Source of the DNA: Pandoraea commovens
GTDB taxonomy: Bacteria; Pseudomonadota; Gammaproteobacteria; Burkholderiales; Burkholderiaceae
Length of the DNA: 64,000 bases
Assembly (NCBI RefSeq): GCF_902459615.1
Contig: NZ_CABPSA010000008.1
Coordinates: 248,001 to 312,000, forward strand
Direction of reading: 5' to 3'
Shown: piece after piece, positions 1-7,075 of the stretch
How the letters are laid out: the number at the start of each line of letters is the position of its first letter
Position numbering within the stretch: position 1 is the first letter of the stretch
Notes under the pieces: model-generated
What the model was told of the DNA's origin: nothing
The model's input: the letters and a program-made list of their open reading frames with translations, nothing else
Database searches by the model: none
Made by a program: the position numbers and the translations under genes

Positions 1-1
1 G

Positions 2-637
2 CTCGAAGCGGGTGAAGTGGTCGGTTCGACCTACGCCAACGCGGGCGCGGTGCTCAACCCGTTCAAGAGCCGTCAGTACGAAGTCGGCGTGAAGACGGAG
101 CAGGCGACGTGGAGTACCACGGCGGCGCTGTTCCGCATCGAACGTGGCGCCGTGTACACGAACAGCGCGAACGCCCGTGTGGCCGACGGTCAGTCGATCT
201 ATCAGGGGATCGAACTCGCTGGCTCCGTGAAGCTCGGCCCGCAGTGGACGCTGGGTGCCAGCGCCATGGCCCTCGACGCCTGGTACGCACGCACGGCCGG
301 TGGCTTCGATGGCAACCGTGTCGGTGGCGCACCGCGCTTCGTGCTCTCGGGCAACGTCGAATACAAGGTGCCGTACGTGCCGGGCCTGTCGGTCGGCGGC
401 GATATCCGCTACAACGGCCGCACGACGCTCAACCCGCAGAACTCGCTGACGGTCTCCGGCTACACGCTGATTAACATCGGCGCGACGTACCGCACCCGCG
501 TCGCCGGTAAGGACGTGACGCTGCGCGCGGCCGTGAGCAACCTCACCAACCGCAAGTACTGGGAGTACCAGTACGATAACTACATCAAGCCCGCCGACCC
601 GCGCATGGTCAGCCTGAACGCCAAGATCGATTTCTGA
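2..637 (+). CDS. TonB-dependent siderophore receptor, C-terminal part (5' end outside window)
   Basis: The open frame enters from the window edge, so only about 211 residues of the outer-membrane barrel are present. Visible hallmarks are the stretch NPFKSRQYEVGVK, typical of the late barrel strands of TonB-dependent receptors, alternating hydrophobic/aromatic strands, and a final KIDF with the terminal phenylalanine used for BAM-dependent assembly. The family imports ferric siderophores or other ligands using TonB energy. The plug and TonB box lie upstream, so the ligand cannot be judged. Confidence 0.88.
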   Translation, partial: LEAGEVVGSTYANAGAVLNPFKSRQYEVGVKTEQATWSTTAALFRIERGAVYTNSANARVADGQSIYQGIELAGSVKLGPQWTLGASAMALDAWYARTAGGFDGNRVGGAPRFVLSGNVEYKVPYVPGLSVGGDIRYNGRTTLNPQNSLTVSGYTLINIGATYRTRVAGKDVTLRAAVSNLTNRKYWEYQYDNYIKPADPRMVSLNAKIDF

Positions 638-785
638 TCGACGCTGGGTGTCTTGATGTGACGGACTTCATGTGACGAAAATCAGCGGCCTGCGGGTCGC
701 TGTTTTTCATTGGGCGACAGATGCTCGTTGGCGTAGGGCTATCGCCGTCATCGAAACAATCAATCGATGTCCCCGAAGAAAGCGC

Positions 786-814
786 TTGACTGTCTATCTA
801 CTAGTAGATAAAGT
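786..814 (+). promoter_or_regulatory. Promoter with 16-bp perfect palindrome (TetR-family operator)
   Basis: A candidate -35 (TTGACT, 786-791) and -10 (TAAAGT, 809-814) are 17 bp apart. Between them lies the perfect palindrome TATCTA-CTAG-TAGATA (795-810). The regulator ATG is at 822. The same half-sites with the same 4-bp spacing recur before ohr (1490-1505), so this is most likely an autoregulatory operator of the adjacent TetR protein. Confidence 0.75.
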
Positions 815-821
815 TCGTCAC

Positions 822-1406
822 ATGAACCGCACAACGACATCGCCTGCTGCACCGACCGTCCGGGAACAACTGCTCGATCATGCGCAGACGTTTCTGATGA
901 CGCGGGGCTACAACGGCTTTAGCTATCGCGATCTGGCGGAGCGTGTCGGGGTGAAGACGTCGAGCATTCACTACTACTTTCCGGCCAAGGAAGATCTGGT
1001 GCTCGAAGCGATCAAGGCGTACGACGGTTTCATCAGCGAAGGACTGGCGGCGATCGACGAGACGCTGCCCGCACCGGAAAAGCTGGCGTTGTATGCGAAG
1101 GGTTTTGGACGAATCATCGAAGACGGCCACCGGATTTGCCTGTGCGGCATGCTGGCGGCAGACATCGAAACGCTGCCGGAGACGGTACGCGAAGCGGTGC
1201 AGCGGTTCTTCGCGTTTCACGAAGCATGGCTGGCGCGGGTGCTGACACAGGGCACGCAAGCGGGCTCACTGACGTTGACGTCCTCGCCAGAAGCAACGGC
1301 CCGCGCGCTGTTCGCCGGGTTTCAGGGCAGTGTGATGGCGTCGCGGTTGTTTCGGGCGCCGTCCAGGCTGGAGGATGTGGTCGCGTCGGTATGTGGCGTG
1401 GCCTGA
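822..1406 (+). CDS. TetR/AcrR family repressor, NemR-like (electrophile/oxidant sensing candidate)
   Basis: A 194-residue protein with an N-terminal TetR helix-turn-helix (about residues 12-60, ending in the TSSIHYYFPAKEDL recognition region) and an alpha-helical ligand domain. The segment HRICLCGMLAADIETLP resembles the NemR subfamily, in which cysteines sense reactive electrophiles; C106 and C108 are the candidates here. The ATG at 822 was chosen because it follows the operator-bearing promoter and gives the usual family length; the frame is open further upstream. The next gene is ohr, whose promoter carries the same operator core, so the regulator probably represses both genes. Confidence 0.85.
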   Translation: MNRTTTSPAAPTVREQLLDHAQTFLMTRGYNGFSYRDLAERVGVKTSSIHYYFPAKEDLVLEAIKAYDGFISEGLAAIDETLPAPEKLALYAKGFGRIIEDGHRICLCGMLAADIETLPETVREAVQRFFAFHEAWLARVLTQGTQAGSLTLTSSPEATARALFAGFQGSVMASRLFRAPSRLEDVVASVCGVA

Positions 1407-1485
1407 AAGGCTGAAAACGCGCCGCAAACTACTGCGGTGCAGCAGGATCAAGACGGGAGACATCTCCCGCTTATTTGGGTTTGAT

Positions 1486-1513
1486 TATCTATCTAGTGAT
1501 AGATAGATATAAT
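1486..1513 (+). promoter_or_regulatory. ohr promoter overlapped by a 10-bp-arm inverted repeat
   Basis: The arm TATCTATCTA (1486-1495) and its perfect inverted copy (1500-1509) are separated by GTGA. The inner core is TATCTA-N4-TAGATA, identical in half-sites and spacing to the site at 795-810. A perfect TATAAT (1508-1513) overlaps the right arm, so binding there would block RNA polymerase. No good -35 at 17 bp was found. Confidence 0.75.
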
Positions 1514-1685
1514 GAGGTGCGAGAAACGGGACGAGCGAAGCGGTGAGGTTGCTGCGACGTTCACAGAAGGTGTCCCGTGGGTGCATTAAGATGACCGCTT
1601 GGCTGCAAGGCACCGCGTTGTGCTGTGTCGGGTCAGGAAGGTCGAAGTTTGGAAGTGAAATTTTTCTACTTACCAGGAGTTCGTC

Positions 1686-2111
1686 ATGTCGATCGAAAAA
1701 GTGCTGTACACCGCCCATGCCACCGCCACCGGAGGCCGTGATGGCCGCGCCACGTCGTCGGACGGTGTGCTCGACGTCAAGCTGGTCGTGCCCAAGGAAA
1801 TGGGTGGCCCCGGCGTTGGCGGCACGAACCCGGAGCAACTGTTCGCCGCTGGTTACTCGGCTTGCTTCCTGGGCGCGCTGAAGTTCGTCGCGGGCAAGGA
1901 AAAGGTGGCGCTGCCCGCTGACACGAAGATCGACGGTAGCGTCGGTATCGGTCAGATCCCGACCGGCTTTGGCATTCAGGCCGAACTGAAGATCAGCGTG
2001 CCGGGCGTCGACCGCGCCGTCGTCGAAGGCCTCGTGCAAAAGGCACACATCGTGTGCCCGTACTCGAATGCCACACGCGGCAACATCGACGTGACGCTGA
2101 CGATCGTTTAA
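1686..2111 (+). CDS. ohr: Organic hydroperoxide resistance protein (Ohr, OsmC superfamily)
   Basis: A 141-residue protein with the Ohr-type pattern: the two redox cysteines C60 ([10 protein letters not shown]) and C124 ([13 protein letters not shown]), plus R20 and E50, which in the family orient the peroxidatic cysteine. Ohr is a cytosolic dithiol peroxidase that reduces organic and fatty-acid hydroperoxides, using lipoylated proteins as reductant. AGGAG lies a suitable distance before the ATG. In many bacteria the regulator is the MarR protein OhrR; here the neighbouring TetR gene and the shared operator point to a different control. A terminator follows. Confidence 0.93.
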   Translation: MSIEKVLYTAHATATGGRDGRATSSDGVLDVKLVVPKEMGGPGVGGTNPEQLFAAGYSACFLGALKFVAGKEKVALPADTKIDGSVGIGQIPTGFGIQAELKISVPGVDRAVVEGLVQKAHIVCPYSNATRGNIDVTLTIV

Positions 2112-2140
2112 TCGTCTCCGTCCACGTACGTCGGATGTGA

Positions 2141-2166
2141 AAAGAGCAGCCCTCGGGCTGCTCTTT
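2141..2166. terminator. Bidirectional hairpin terminator between ohr and the DUF1439 gene
   Basis: AAAGAGCAGCC (2141-2151) pairs perfectly with GGCTGCTCTTT (2156-2166) around a 4-nt loop. A-rich and T-rich flanks on both strands fit termination of the convergent genes. Confidence 0.75.
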
Positions 2167-2202
2167 CGCTTTCTGCCGCCTGCAATCCTGTGCGGCGTCG
2201 CG

Positions 2203-2847
2203 TTACTTCGTCTTCACTTCGACCTTGATGCCGTCAGGCAGCACGGTGATCGCCCCCGGCTCGACGTCGCGTCCGCCGTACTTCAACTGCTCCGGCTTGA
2301 ACGTGTAAATCGGGTATTGATTGAGGACCTGCTGCGCGACGTTGCCGCCGATGGCCGTGAGTTGCTGACCGTAGGCGGGCGGCATACCGTTCACGTCGAC
2401 GCGCTCGACGCTCGGGTTGTCGAGCAGCACCGCGCGTCTGACCGGGTCGTACTTCAGCGCACTGGAGATCGCGAGTACGCCTTTGAGTGGCTGACCTTGC
2501 AGCAGCACGTTCTGCACCTGCGCATCGACTTGCGTGTTGATGCGGTTGGCCTGCGGGTTGAAGCCGATTTGCGGATGCGTCAGCTCGACGGCGAGCAACT
2601 GACCGTAGTTCAGCGTCGTCGGAAAACGTTTGTCGACGGCGGCCTCGATGTCCTTGCGCGTCATCGTGTATTCGCCGGTCCAGATGTTGTAGGCGGCATC
2701 GGCTGGGCGCATGAACGGCGTGAGCGTCAGACCGAGCAACCCGCCGATGGCGAGACGCAGGGTGTCGCGGCGCGACTGGGAAGATGTGTCGTCGAGACGC
2801 AGTGTGTGCGCGATCGTTTGGGTGCGGCGTGAGCGTTGCGAAGTCAT
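2203..2847 (-). CDS. DUF1439 domain protein with twin-arginine leader
   Basis: About 214 residues from the ATG at 2847. A polar N-terminus is followed by SRRDTLRLAIGGLLGLTL, a Tat-like signal ending near ADAAYN, so the protein is probably periplasmic. The rest (IDTQVDAQVQNVLLQGQPL...) fits the DUF1439 family of small beta-rich proteins related to lipid-binding/envelope proteins. No lipobox cysteine is visible. The start is uncertain; the frame stays open upstream (ATG at 2904) and neither site has a strong ribosome binding site. Function unknown. Confidence 0.72.
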   Translation of the reverse strand: MTSQRSRRTQTIAHTLRLDDTSSQSRRDTLRLAIGGLLGLTLTPFMRPADAAYNIWTGEYTMTRKDIEAAVDKRFPTTLNYGQLLAVELTHPQIGFNPQANRINTQVDAQVQNVLLQGQPLKGVLAISSALKYDPVRRAVLLDNPSVERVDVNGMPPAYGQQLTAIGGNVAQQVLNQYPIYTFKPEQLKYGGRDVEPGAITVLPDGIKVEVKTK

Positions 2848-3015
2848 GTCACTGGGCCCGGCAAGCGGGCGTGCTTGAATCGTCGATGGTCGTGTGACCC
2901 GCATGACGTGGAATCGTTCTGAATGCCGCGTTGATCTGCGCAATCGACGTTGGAAACACGATTCCACATTTCCCGTTGCGGGGCAGCCACAAACGTTGCC
3001 GCAACGAGGCGCGTC

Positions 3016-3231
3016 TCAATAGTGCGGCGGGATTTCGTGACGCGGATTACCGTCGCCGCCGCCACTCTGACCTTGGGACTGCATCTGCTGATAAAGCGCC
3101 TTGAGCTGCTTTTGCAGCAGGTCGATTTGCTGCTCCTGACGCGTCACGATCTCGTTGAGCGTCTCCAGCAGGTCTTCCTGAAACGCTGCCTTGACTTCGA
3201 GTTCGACGACGCGGGCTTCCAACGATTCCAT
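3016..3231 (-). CDS. slyX: SlyX family small coiled-coil protein
   Basis: A 71-residue protein almost entirely heptad-like (LEARVVELEVKAAFQEDL, then LNEIVTRQEQQIDLLQKQL), ending in a Gly/Gln-rich tail and NPRHEIPPHY, the typical SlyX C-terminus. The ATG at 3231 has GGAG at the right distance; an ATG 24 bp upstream has none. SlyX is conserved in proteobacteria, but its role is not established. Confidence 0.85.
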   Translation of the reverse strand: MESLEARVVELEVKAAFQEDLLETLNEIVTRQEQQIDLLQKQLKALYQQMQSQGQSGGGDGNPRHEIPPHY

Positions 3232-3345
3232 GAGCTTCTCCGGTGAACGCGGCATTGTAGGCCATTGAACGATCCACACGTCCGCGCTGCAACGTGCGAC
3301 GTGTGTGGCGAGACGTTTCACGAACGTGCCGGGCATAATCGCAAC

Positions 3346-3663
3346 ATGAAAACCTTTCTGCTTTATGTCGTCACGGCGGTGGCGGAAATCGTCGGCTGCT
3401 ACTTGCCCTGGTTGTGGCTCAAACAGGATCGCAGCGCGTGGCTGCTGGTGCCAGGCGCTGCGGCGCTTGCGCTGTTCGCGTGGTTGCTCACGTTGCATCC
3501 GGCGGCTGCCGGACGCGTCTACGCCGCGTATGGCGGCGTGTACATCAGTGTCGCCATTGTGTGGTTGTGGCTTGTCGACGGCGTACGTCCGACGTCATGG
3601 GACGTTGCGGGTGTCGTCGTGGCGCTGGCAGGCATGAGTCTGATTGCGTTTCAGCCGCGCTGA
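3346..3663 (+). CDS. YnfA/UPF0060 family small membrane protein
   Basis: 105 residues with four predicted transmembrane helices (about 3-22, 32-52, 60-79, 84-103). The motifs [13 protein letters not shown] and [11 protein letters not shown] are characteristic of the YnfA family, which is structurally like small multidrug resistance transporters. The ATG at 3346 gives the standard family length. Transport substrate unknown. It converges on the regulator at 3697 with a shared hairpin. Confidence 0.88.
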   Translation: MKTFLLYVVTAVAEIVGCYLPWLWLKQDRSAWLLVPGAAALALFAWLLTLHPAAAGRVYAAYGGVYISVAIVWLWLVDGVRPTSWDVAGVVVALAGMSLIAFQPR

Positions 3664-3685
3664 CGTTGTACCCGCAGCAATAGCA

Positions 3686-3708
3686 AAGACGGCCGTTCAG
3701 GCCGTCTT
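3686..3708. terminator. Hairpin between convergent ynfA-like gene and regulator
   Basis: AAGACGGCC (3686-3694) and GGCCGTCTT (3700-3708) form a 9-bp stem with a 5-nt loop. It overlaps the last codons of the minus-strand regulator. Confidence 0.6.
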
Positions 3709-4371
3709 CACCCTATAGGTGCAGCGTTGTCCGCCCGCGAGGATGTGCGTCTCGCGCGACACGGTGCCGCGTTCACCGATCAACTCCTGGAACAGTTCCA
3801 GTTCCGTGCGACAAAAACCCTGACAGGTCTTGGCCGCCGCGCAGATCGGGCAGTGATCCTCGATCAGCAGCCAGTCGTCGCCATCGCGCTCCACGCGCGC
3901 CATGTAGCCTTCCGCTGAGCGAATCTCCGCAAGCTTTTCCATACGCGCCGATAGGCCGGGGAGCGGGTCGATGGCCTTTTTGTAGCTCGTGCGCGTCTCC
4001 GCAGCGCGTTGCGTGATCAGCCGGTCGAGTCCGTCCTCGCCGAACAACTGACGAATCGAGCCGATCAGTTGGATCGTGAGCGTGGAGTGGGCGTCGGGAA
4101 AGCGGCTGTGACCGGCTTCGGTGAGCGTCCATGCCTGACGGGGACGTCCCGCACCCCGCGAGGGCATCGTCTCGCCAACAAGCAGACCGTCCGCCACCAG
4201 CTTCTGCACCTGCTGACGCGCCGCTTCCGCCGTGATCCCCAACCCCGAGGCGACTTCCGCTGTCGACGCCGGGCCTTGCGTCTTCAACCAATGCAAAACG
4301 CGCTCGTGCCCGGCAACCGGGACCACGAGCGGTGCTGCCCTATTATCCAAGTGGTTATTTGGGTAATTCAT
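3697..4371 (-). CDS. HTH regulator with C-terminal four-cysteine cluster (SufR-like)
   Basis: A 224-residue protein from the ATG at 4371. Residues ~20-80 form an ArsR/DeoR-like winged helix (STAEVASGLGITAEAARQQVQKL with wing GRPRQAWTLT). The C-terminal half carries DHCPICAAAKTCQGFC, four cysteines spaced C-x2-C-x5-C-x3-C, as in regulators of the SufR type that bind an iron-sulfur cluster. It is divergent from an MFS exporter gene, with a 26-bp near-perfect palindrome between them. A redox- or metal-responsive repressor of the exporter is the natural inference; the cofactor is unproven. Confidence 0.78.
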   Translation of the reverse strand: MNYPNNHLDNRAAPLVVPVAGHERVLHWLKTQGPASTAEVASGLGITAEAARQQVQKLVADGLLVGETMPSRGAGRPRQAWTLTEAGHSRFPDAHSTLTIQLIGSIRQLFGEDGLDRLITQRAAETRTSYKKAIDPLPGLSARMEKLAEIRSAEGYMARVERDGDDWLLIEDHCPICAAAKTCQGFCRTELELFQELIGERGTVSRETHILAGGQRCTYRVKTA

Positions 4372-4383
4372 CGTGAGGCATGT

Positions 4384-4409
4384 AATATCCAAGAACTTTC
4401 TTGCATATT
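4384..4409. promoter_or_regulatory. 26-bp near-perfect palindrome in divergent promoter region
   Basis: AATATCCAAGAA and TTCTTGCATATT are inverted copies with one mismatch, separated by CT. The site lies between the start of the four-Cys regulator (4371) and that of the MFS gene (4437), where an operator controlling both would sit. Confidence 0.65.
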
Positions 4410-4436
4410 AGTCGCCCGAGAGGTGACTGTCCATCC

Positions 4437-5957
4437 ATGACAACGAGCACGACGAATTCCACGGCGCCGGGCTGGCGCGATTTGTTGAGTGGCAACAACG
4501 GCTGGCGGTCGCTGGCGCTCGCGGGCGGGGTCGCGTTGCATGCGACCAACGTGTATGTGGCGACGACGGTGTTGCCGTCCATCGTCAAAGAAATCGGCGG
4601 ACTGGATCTGTATTCGTGGAACACGACGCTGTTCGTCGTGGCGTCGATCCTCGGCTCGGTCTTCGCGGCCCAGATGCTCTCCACGCTCGGGCCTCGCGTC
4701 GCCTATATCGCGGCGCTCGTCGGCTTCAGTGCGGGCACGATCGTGTGCGCAGCTGCGCCGAGCATGCCGTGGATGCTGGCGGGACGCACACTGCAAGGTT
4801 TCGGCGGCGGCATTCTGCTTGCATTGAGCTACGCCTTGATCCGCATTGTTTTCGCGCCGCCGTTGTGGTCGCGGGCGATGGGGTTGGTCTCGGGGATGTG
4901 GGGCGTCGCAACGCTTTGCGGTCCGGCCGTCGGCGGCGTCTTCGCGCAGTTCGGTCACTGGCGCTGGGCCTTCTGGTCCTTGCTGCCCATTGTGGTGGGA
5001 CTGGGGCTCATCATCCGCGCGCAGGTCCCGGCCGGACGTGCCGTGAAGGCCGCAGACGGGACCTCGCAAAGCCACGGTGACAACGACGGCGCGCACGCCG
5101 TGCCGTGGTTCAAGGTCGTGCTGCTGTGTGCGTCGGCGGTGGCGATTTCGCTCGGCGCGGTCGTGAATTCGCACGTCGTGGCTGCCGGGTGGATGGTGTT
5201 CGGCCTCGCGCTCGCGTGGTGGCTAGCTCAGCGAGAGCGCAGCGCGCGCCATGCGTTGCCGCGACTGATGCCCACGGGCGCGTACTCGTTGCGCACGCGT
5301 CTGGGCGGACTCTACGCCACGATGAGCCTGCTCGGTCTGGCCATGACGAGCGAGATCTACATCCCCTATTTCCTTCAGACGATTCACGCACAGACGCCGT
5401 TCGCTGCGGGCTATCTTGCTGCGCTGATGGCGGCAGGCTGGTCGGTCGGTTCGATGACGAGCGCCAGTCGCCAGGGCGACGCCGCCGAGCGGCGCGTTCG
5501 CCTCGGCCCCGTCATCGTCGCCCTGGGGATGTTCGCGCTCGCGTGGTTGCTGCCGCAGGCATCGCTCTTTGACAGCGCCGCAGGGATCACCACGCTCTGC
5601 ATCGCGTTGTTCGGGGTGGGGATCGGTGTCGGCATCGGCTGGCCGCATTTGCTCACGCGGGTGATGACGGCGGCGCGTCCGGGCGAAGCGGGGCTGGCGT
5701 CGGCCTCGATCACCACGGTGCAGTTGTATTCGATGGCGCTCGGCTCTGCGCTCGCGGGACTCGTCGCGAACTCCGCGGGTCTTGCCGACGGCGGACTGCC
5801 CGAAATCCAGCGCGCCTCGATCTGGTTGTTTGCGGTATTCGCCCTCGCACCGGCGGGCGCTGCCGTCATCATCCGGCGCGGCAGGACAGCCGCATCCGTT
5901 AGCGGACAGAACGGACAAAACGAACAAAACCAACGAGAAGGGCAGGAGGCATCATGA
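4437..5957 (+). CDS. MFS drug/proton antiporter
   Basis: A 506-residue inner-membrane protein of the DHA2-like type, with about 14 hydrophobic segments. Early motifs include NVYVATTVLPSIVKEIGG in TM1 and the motif-C-like GLVSGMWGVATLCGPAVGG in TM5, which marks antiporters. The ATG at 4437 begins a hydrophilic N-terminus (MTTSTTNSTAPGW). The stop overlaps the ATG of the following LysR gene (ATGA), so the two are translationally coupled. Substrate unknown; control by the upstream divergent regulator is likely. Confidence 0.88.
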   Translation: MTTSTTNSTAPGWRDLLSGNNGWRSLALAGGVALHATNVYVATTVLPSIVKEIGGLDLYSWNTTLFVVASILGSVFAAQMLSTLGPRVAYIAALVGFSAGTIVCAAAPSMPWMLAGRTLQGFGGGILLALSYALIRIVFAPPLWSRAMGLVSGMWGVATLCGPAVGGVFAQFGHWRWAFWSLLPIVVGLGLIIRAQVPAGRAVKAADGTSQSHGDNDGAHAVPWFKVVLLCASAVAISLGAVVNSHVVAAGWMVFGLALAWWLAQRERSARHALPRLMPTGAYSLRTRLGGLYATMSLLGLAMTSEIYIPYFLQTIHAQTPFAAGYLAALMAAGWSVGSMTSASRQGDAAERRVRLGPVIVALGMFALAWLLPQASLFDSAAGITTLCIALFGVGIGVGIGWPHLLTRVMTAARPGEAGLASASITTVQLYSMALGSALAGLVANSAGLADGGLPEIQRASIWLFAVFALAPAGAAVIIRRGRTAASVSGQNGQNEQNQREGQEAS

Positions 5958-7075
5958 TCGATCGAATCACTGCCATGCGCACCTTCGTACGCGTGGCCGA
6001 AGTCGGCAGCTTCACGAAGGCGGCGGCGTCGCTCGATATTCCGCGCGCGACGGCAACGACACAGGTGCAGCATCTCGAACGCTGGTTCGGCGTGGCGCTT
6101 TTCACGCGCTCCACCCGGCGAGTGGCGCTCACGATGGAAGGTGCGGCGTATTACGAGCGATGCTCGTCGATTCTCGCGGACGTCGAAGAAGTCGAGTCGG
6201 GACTGTTCGGCGCGCAGGCGCAGTTGCGCGGACGCCTCGCCGTCGTGCTGCCGCCAGTCATCGCCCGTGAGGTGGTCATGCCGTCGCTCGCTGAGTTTCA
6301 GGCGCGTTATCCGGGGCTGGAGATTGCGCTCGACGCGACGCCAGCACACGGGGACTGGCGGGGTGACGGGGTGGATTGCGGCGTTGTGTTGGGGGAGTTG
6401 CCGGACTCGCGGCTGGTCGCGCGACATCTGGGCGACCTGCCGCGCGTGACGTGCGCAAGCCGTCGCTATCTCGACCTGCACGGCACGCCGGAGGATCTCG
6501 ACGGACTGGCGACGCACACGTCGGTCAAATGGCTGTCTGCACCGGCGGAGTCGTTGGCTTCGCTTGCCGCGCCATCGCCGGGATCGTCGGGATCTTCCGG
6601 CGAGGGCGGGCAGGGCTTCATGTTGCCGACGCGCTGTGGCGATCTCACGTTGACGGTCGGCGGCAAGGCGACGTGCGTGCGCACGCGCGGACAGTTGCAC
6701 GTCGGCGACGAAGCGGCCTATCTCGCGGCAGGGCTGGAAGGGTTGGGACTGATTCAGCCGACGCTGCTGGCGGCCGCACCGTATCTGGCGTCGGGGCGGC
6801 TGGTGCCGGTGCTGCCGAAGTGTCCGCCACCTGCGTTGCGGCTGTCGGCGGCGTATCCGGCGCAAAAACGCGTGTCGCCGCGTGTGCGCGCGTTCGTTGA
6901 TTGGCTGGCGTTGATCTGCGAGCCGTTAGGTCATGCGCACACGGCTGCCAGCGACGTGACAGGAGATGCCGGAACGGTCGGCCCGAAGGCCGACGCGAAA
7001 GGTTATGTACCTCTGCCGGTCTTGCCCGAGGGGGCACCGTCCAGCACGCGACGCTCGTTGACGCTGCCCGCGTAG
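5954..7075 (+). CDS. LysR-family transcriptional regulator
   Basis: A 373-residue protein: N-terminal winged helix (residues 1-60, MRTFVRVAEVGSFTKAAASL) followed by a LysR substrate-binding domain that carries a Gly/Ser-rich insert (APSPGSSGSSGEGG). The C-terminus has about 50 residues beyond the usual LysR end, and its last 73 nt overlap the convergent diguanylate cyclase gene. It overlaps the MFS gene by 4 nt and is probably cotranscribed with it. Confidence 0.9.
   Translation: MIDRITAMRTFVRVAEVGSFTKAAASLDIPRATATTQVQHLERWFGVALFTRSTRRVALTMEGAAYYERCSSILADVEEVESGLFGAQAQLRGRLAVVLPPVIAREVVMPSLAEFQARYPGLEIALDATPAHGDWRGDGVDCGVVLGELPDSRLVARHLGDLPRVTCASRRYLDLHGTPEDLDGLATHTSVKWLSAPAESLASLAAPSPGSSGSSGEGGQGFMLPTRCGDLTLTVGGKATCVRTRGQLHVGDEAAYLAAGLEGLGLIQPTLLAAAPYLASGRLVPVLPKCPPPALRLSAAYPAQKRVSPRVRAFVDWLALICEPLGHAHTAASDVTGDAGTVGPKADAKGYVPLPVLPEGAPSSTRRSLTLPA

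Noticed and set aside
2137-2832. 231-codon plus-strand frame over the DUF1439 gene
   Set aside because: The minus-strand frame has a signal peptide and family match; this one does not.
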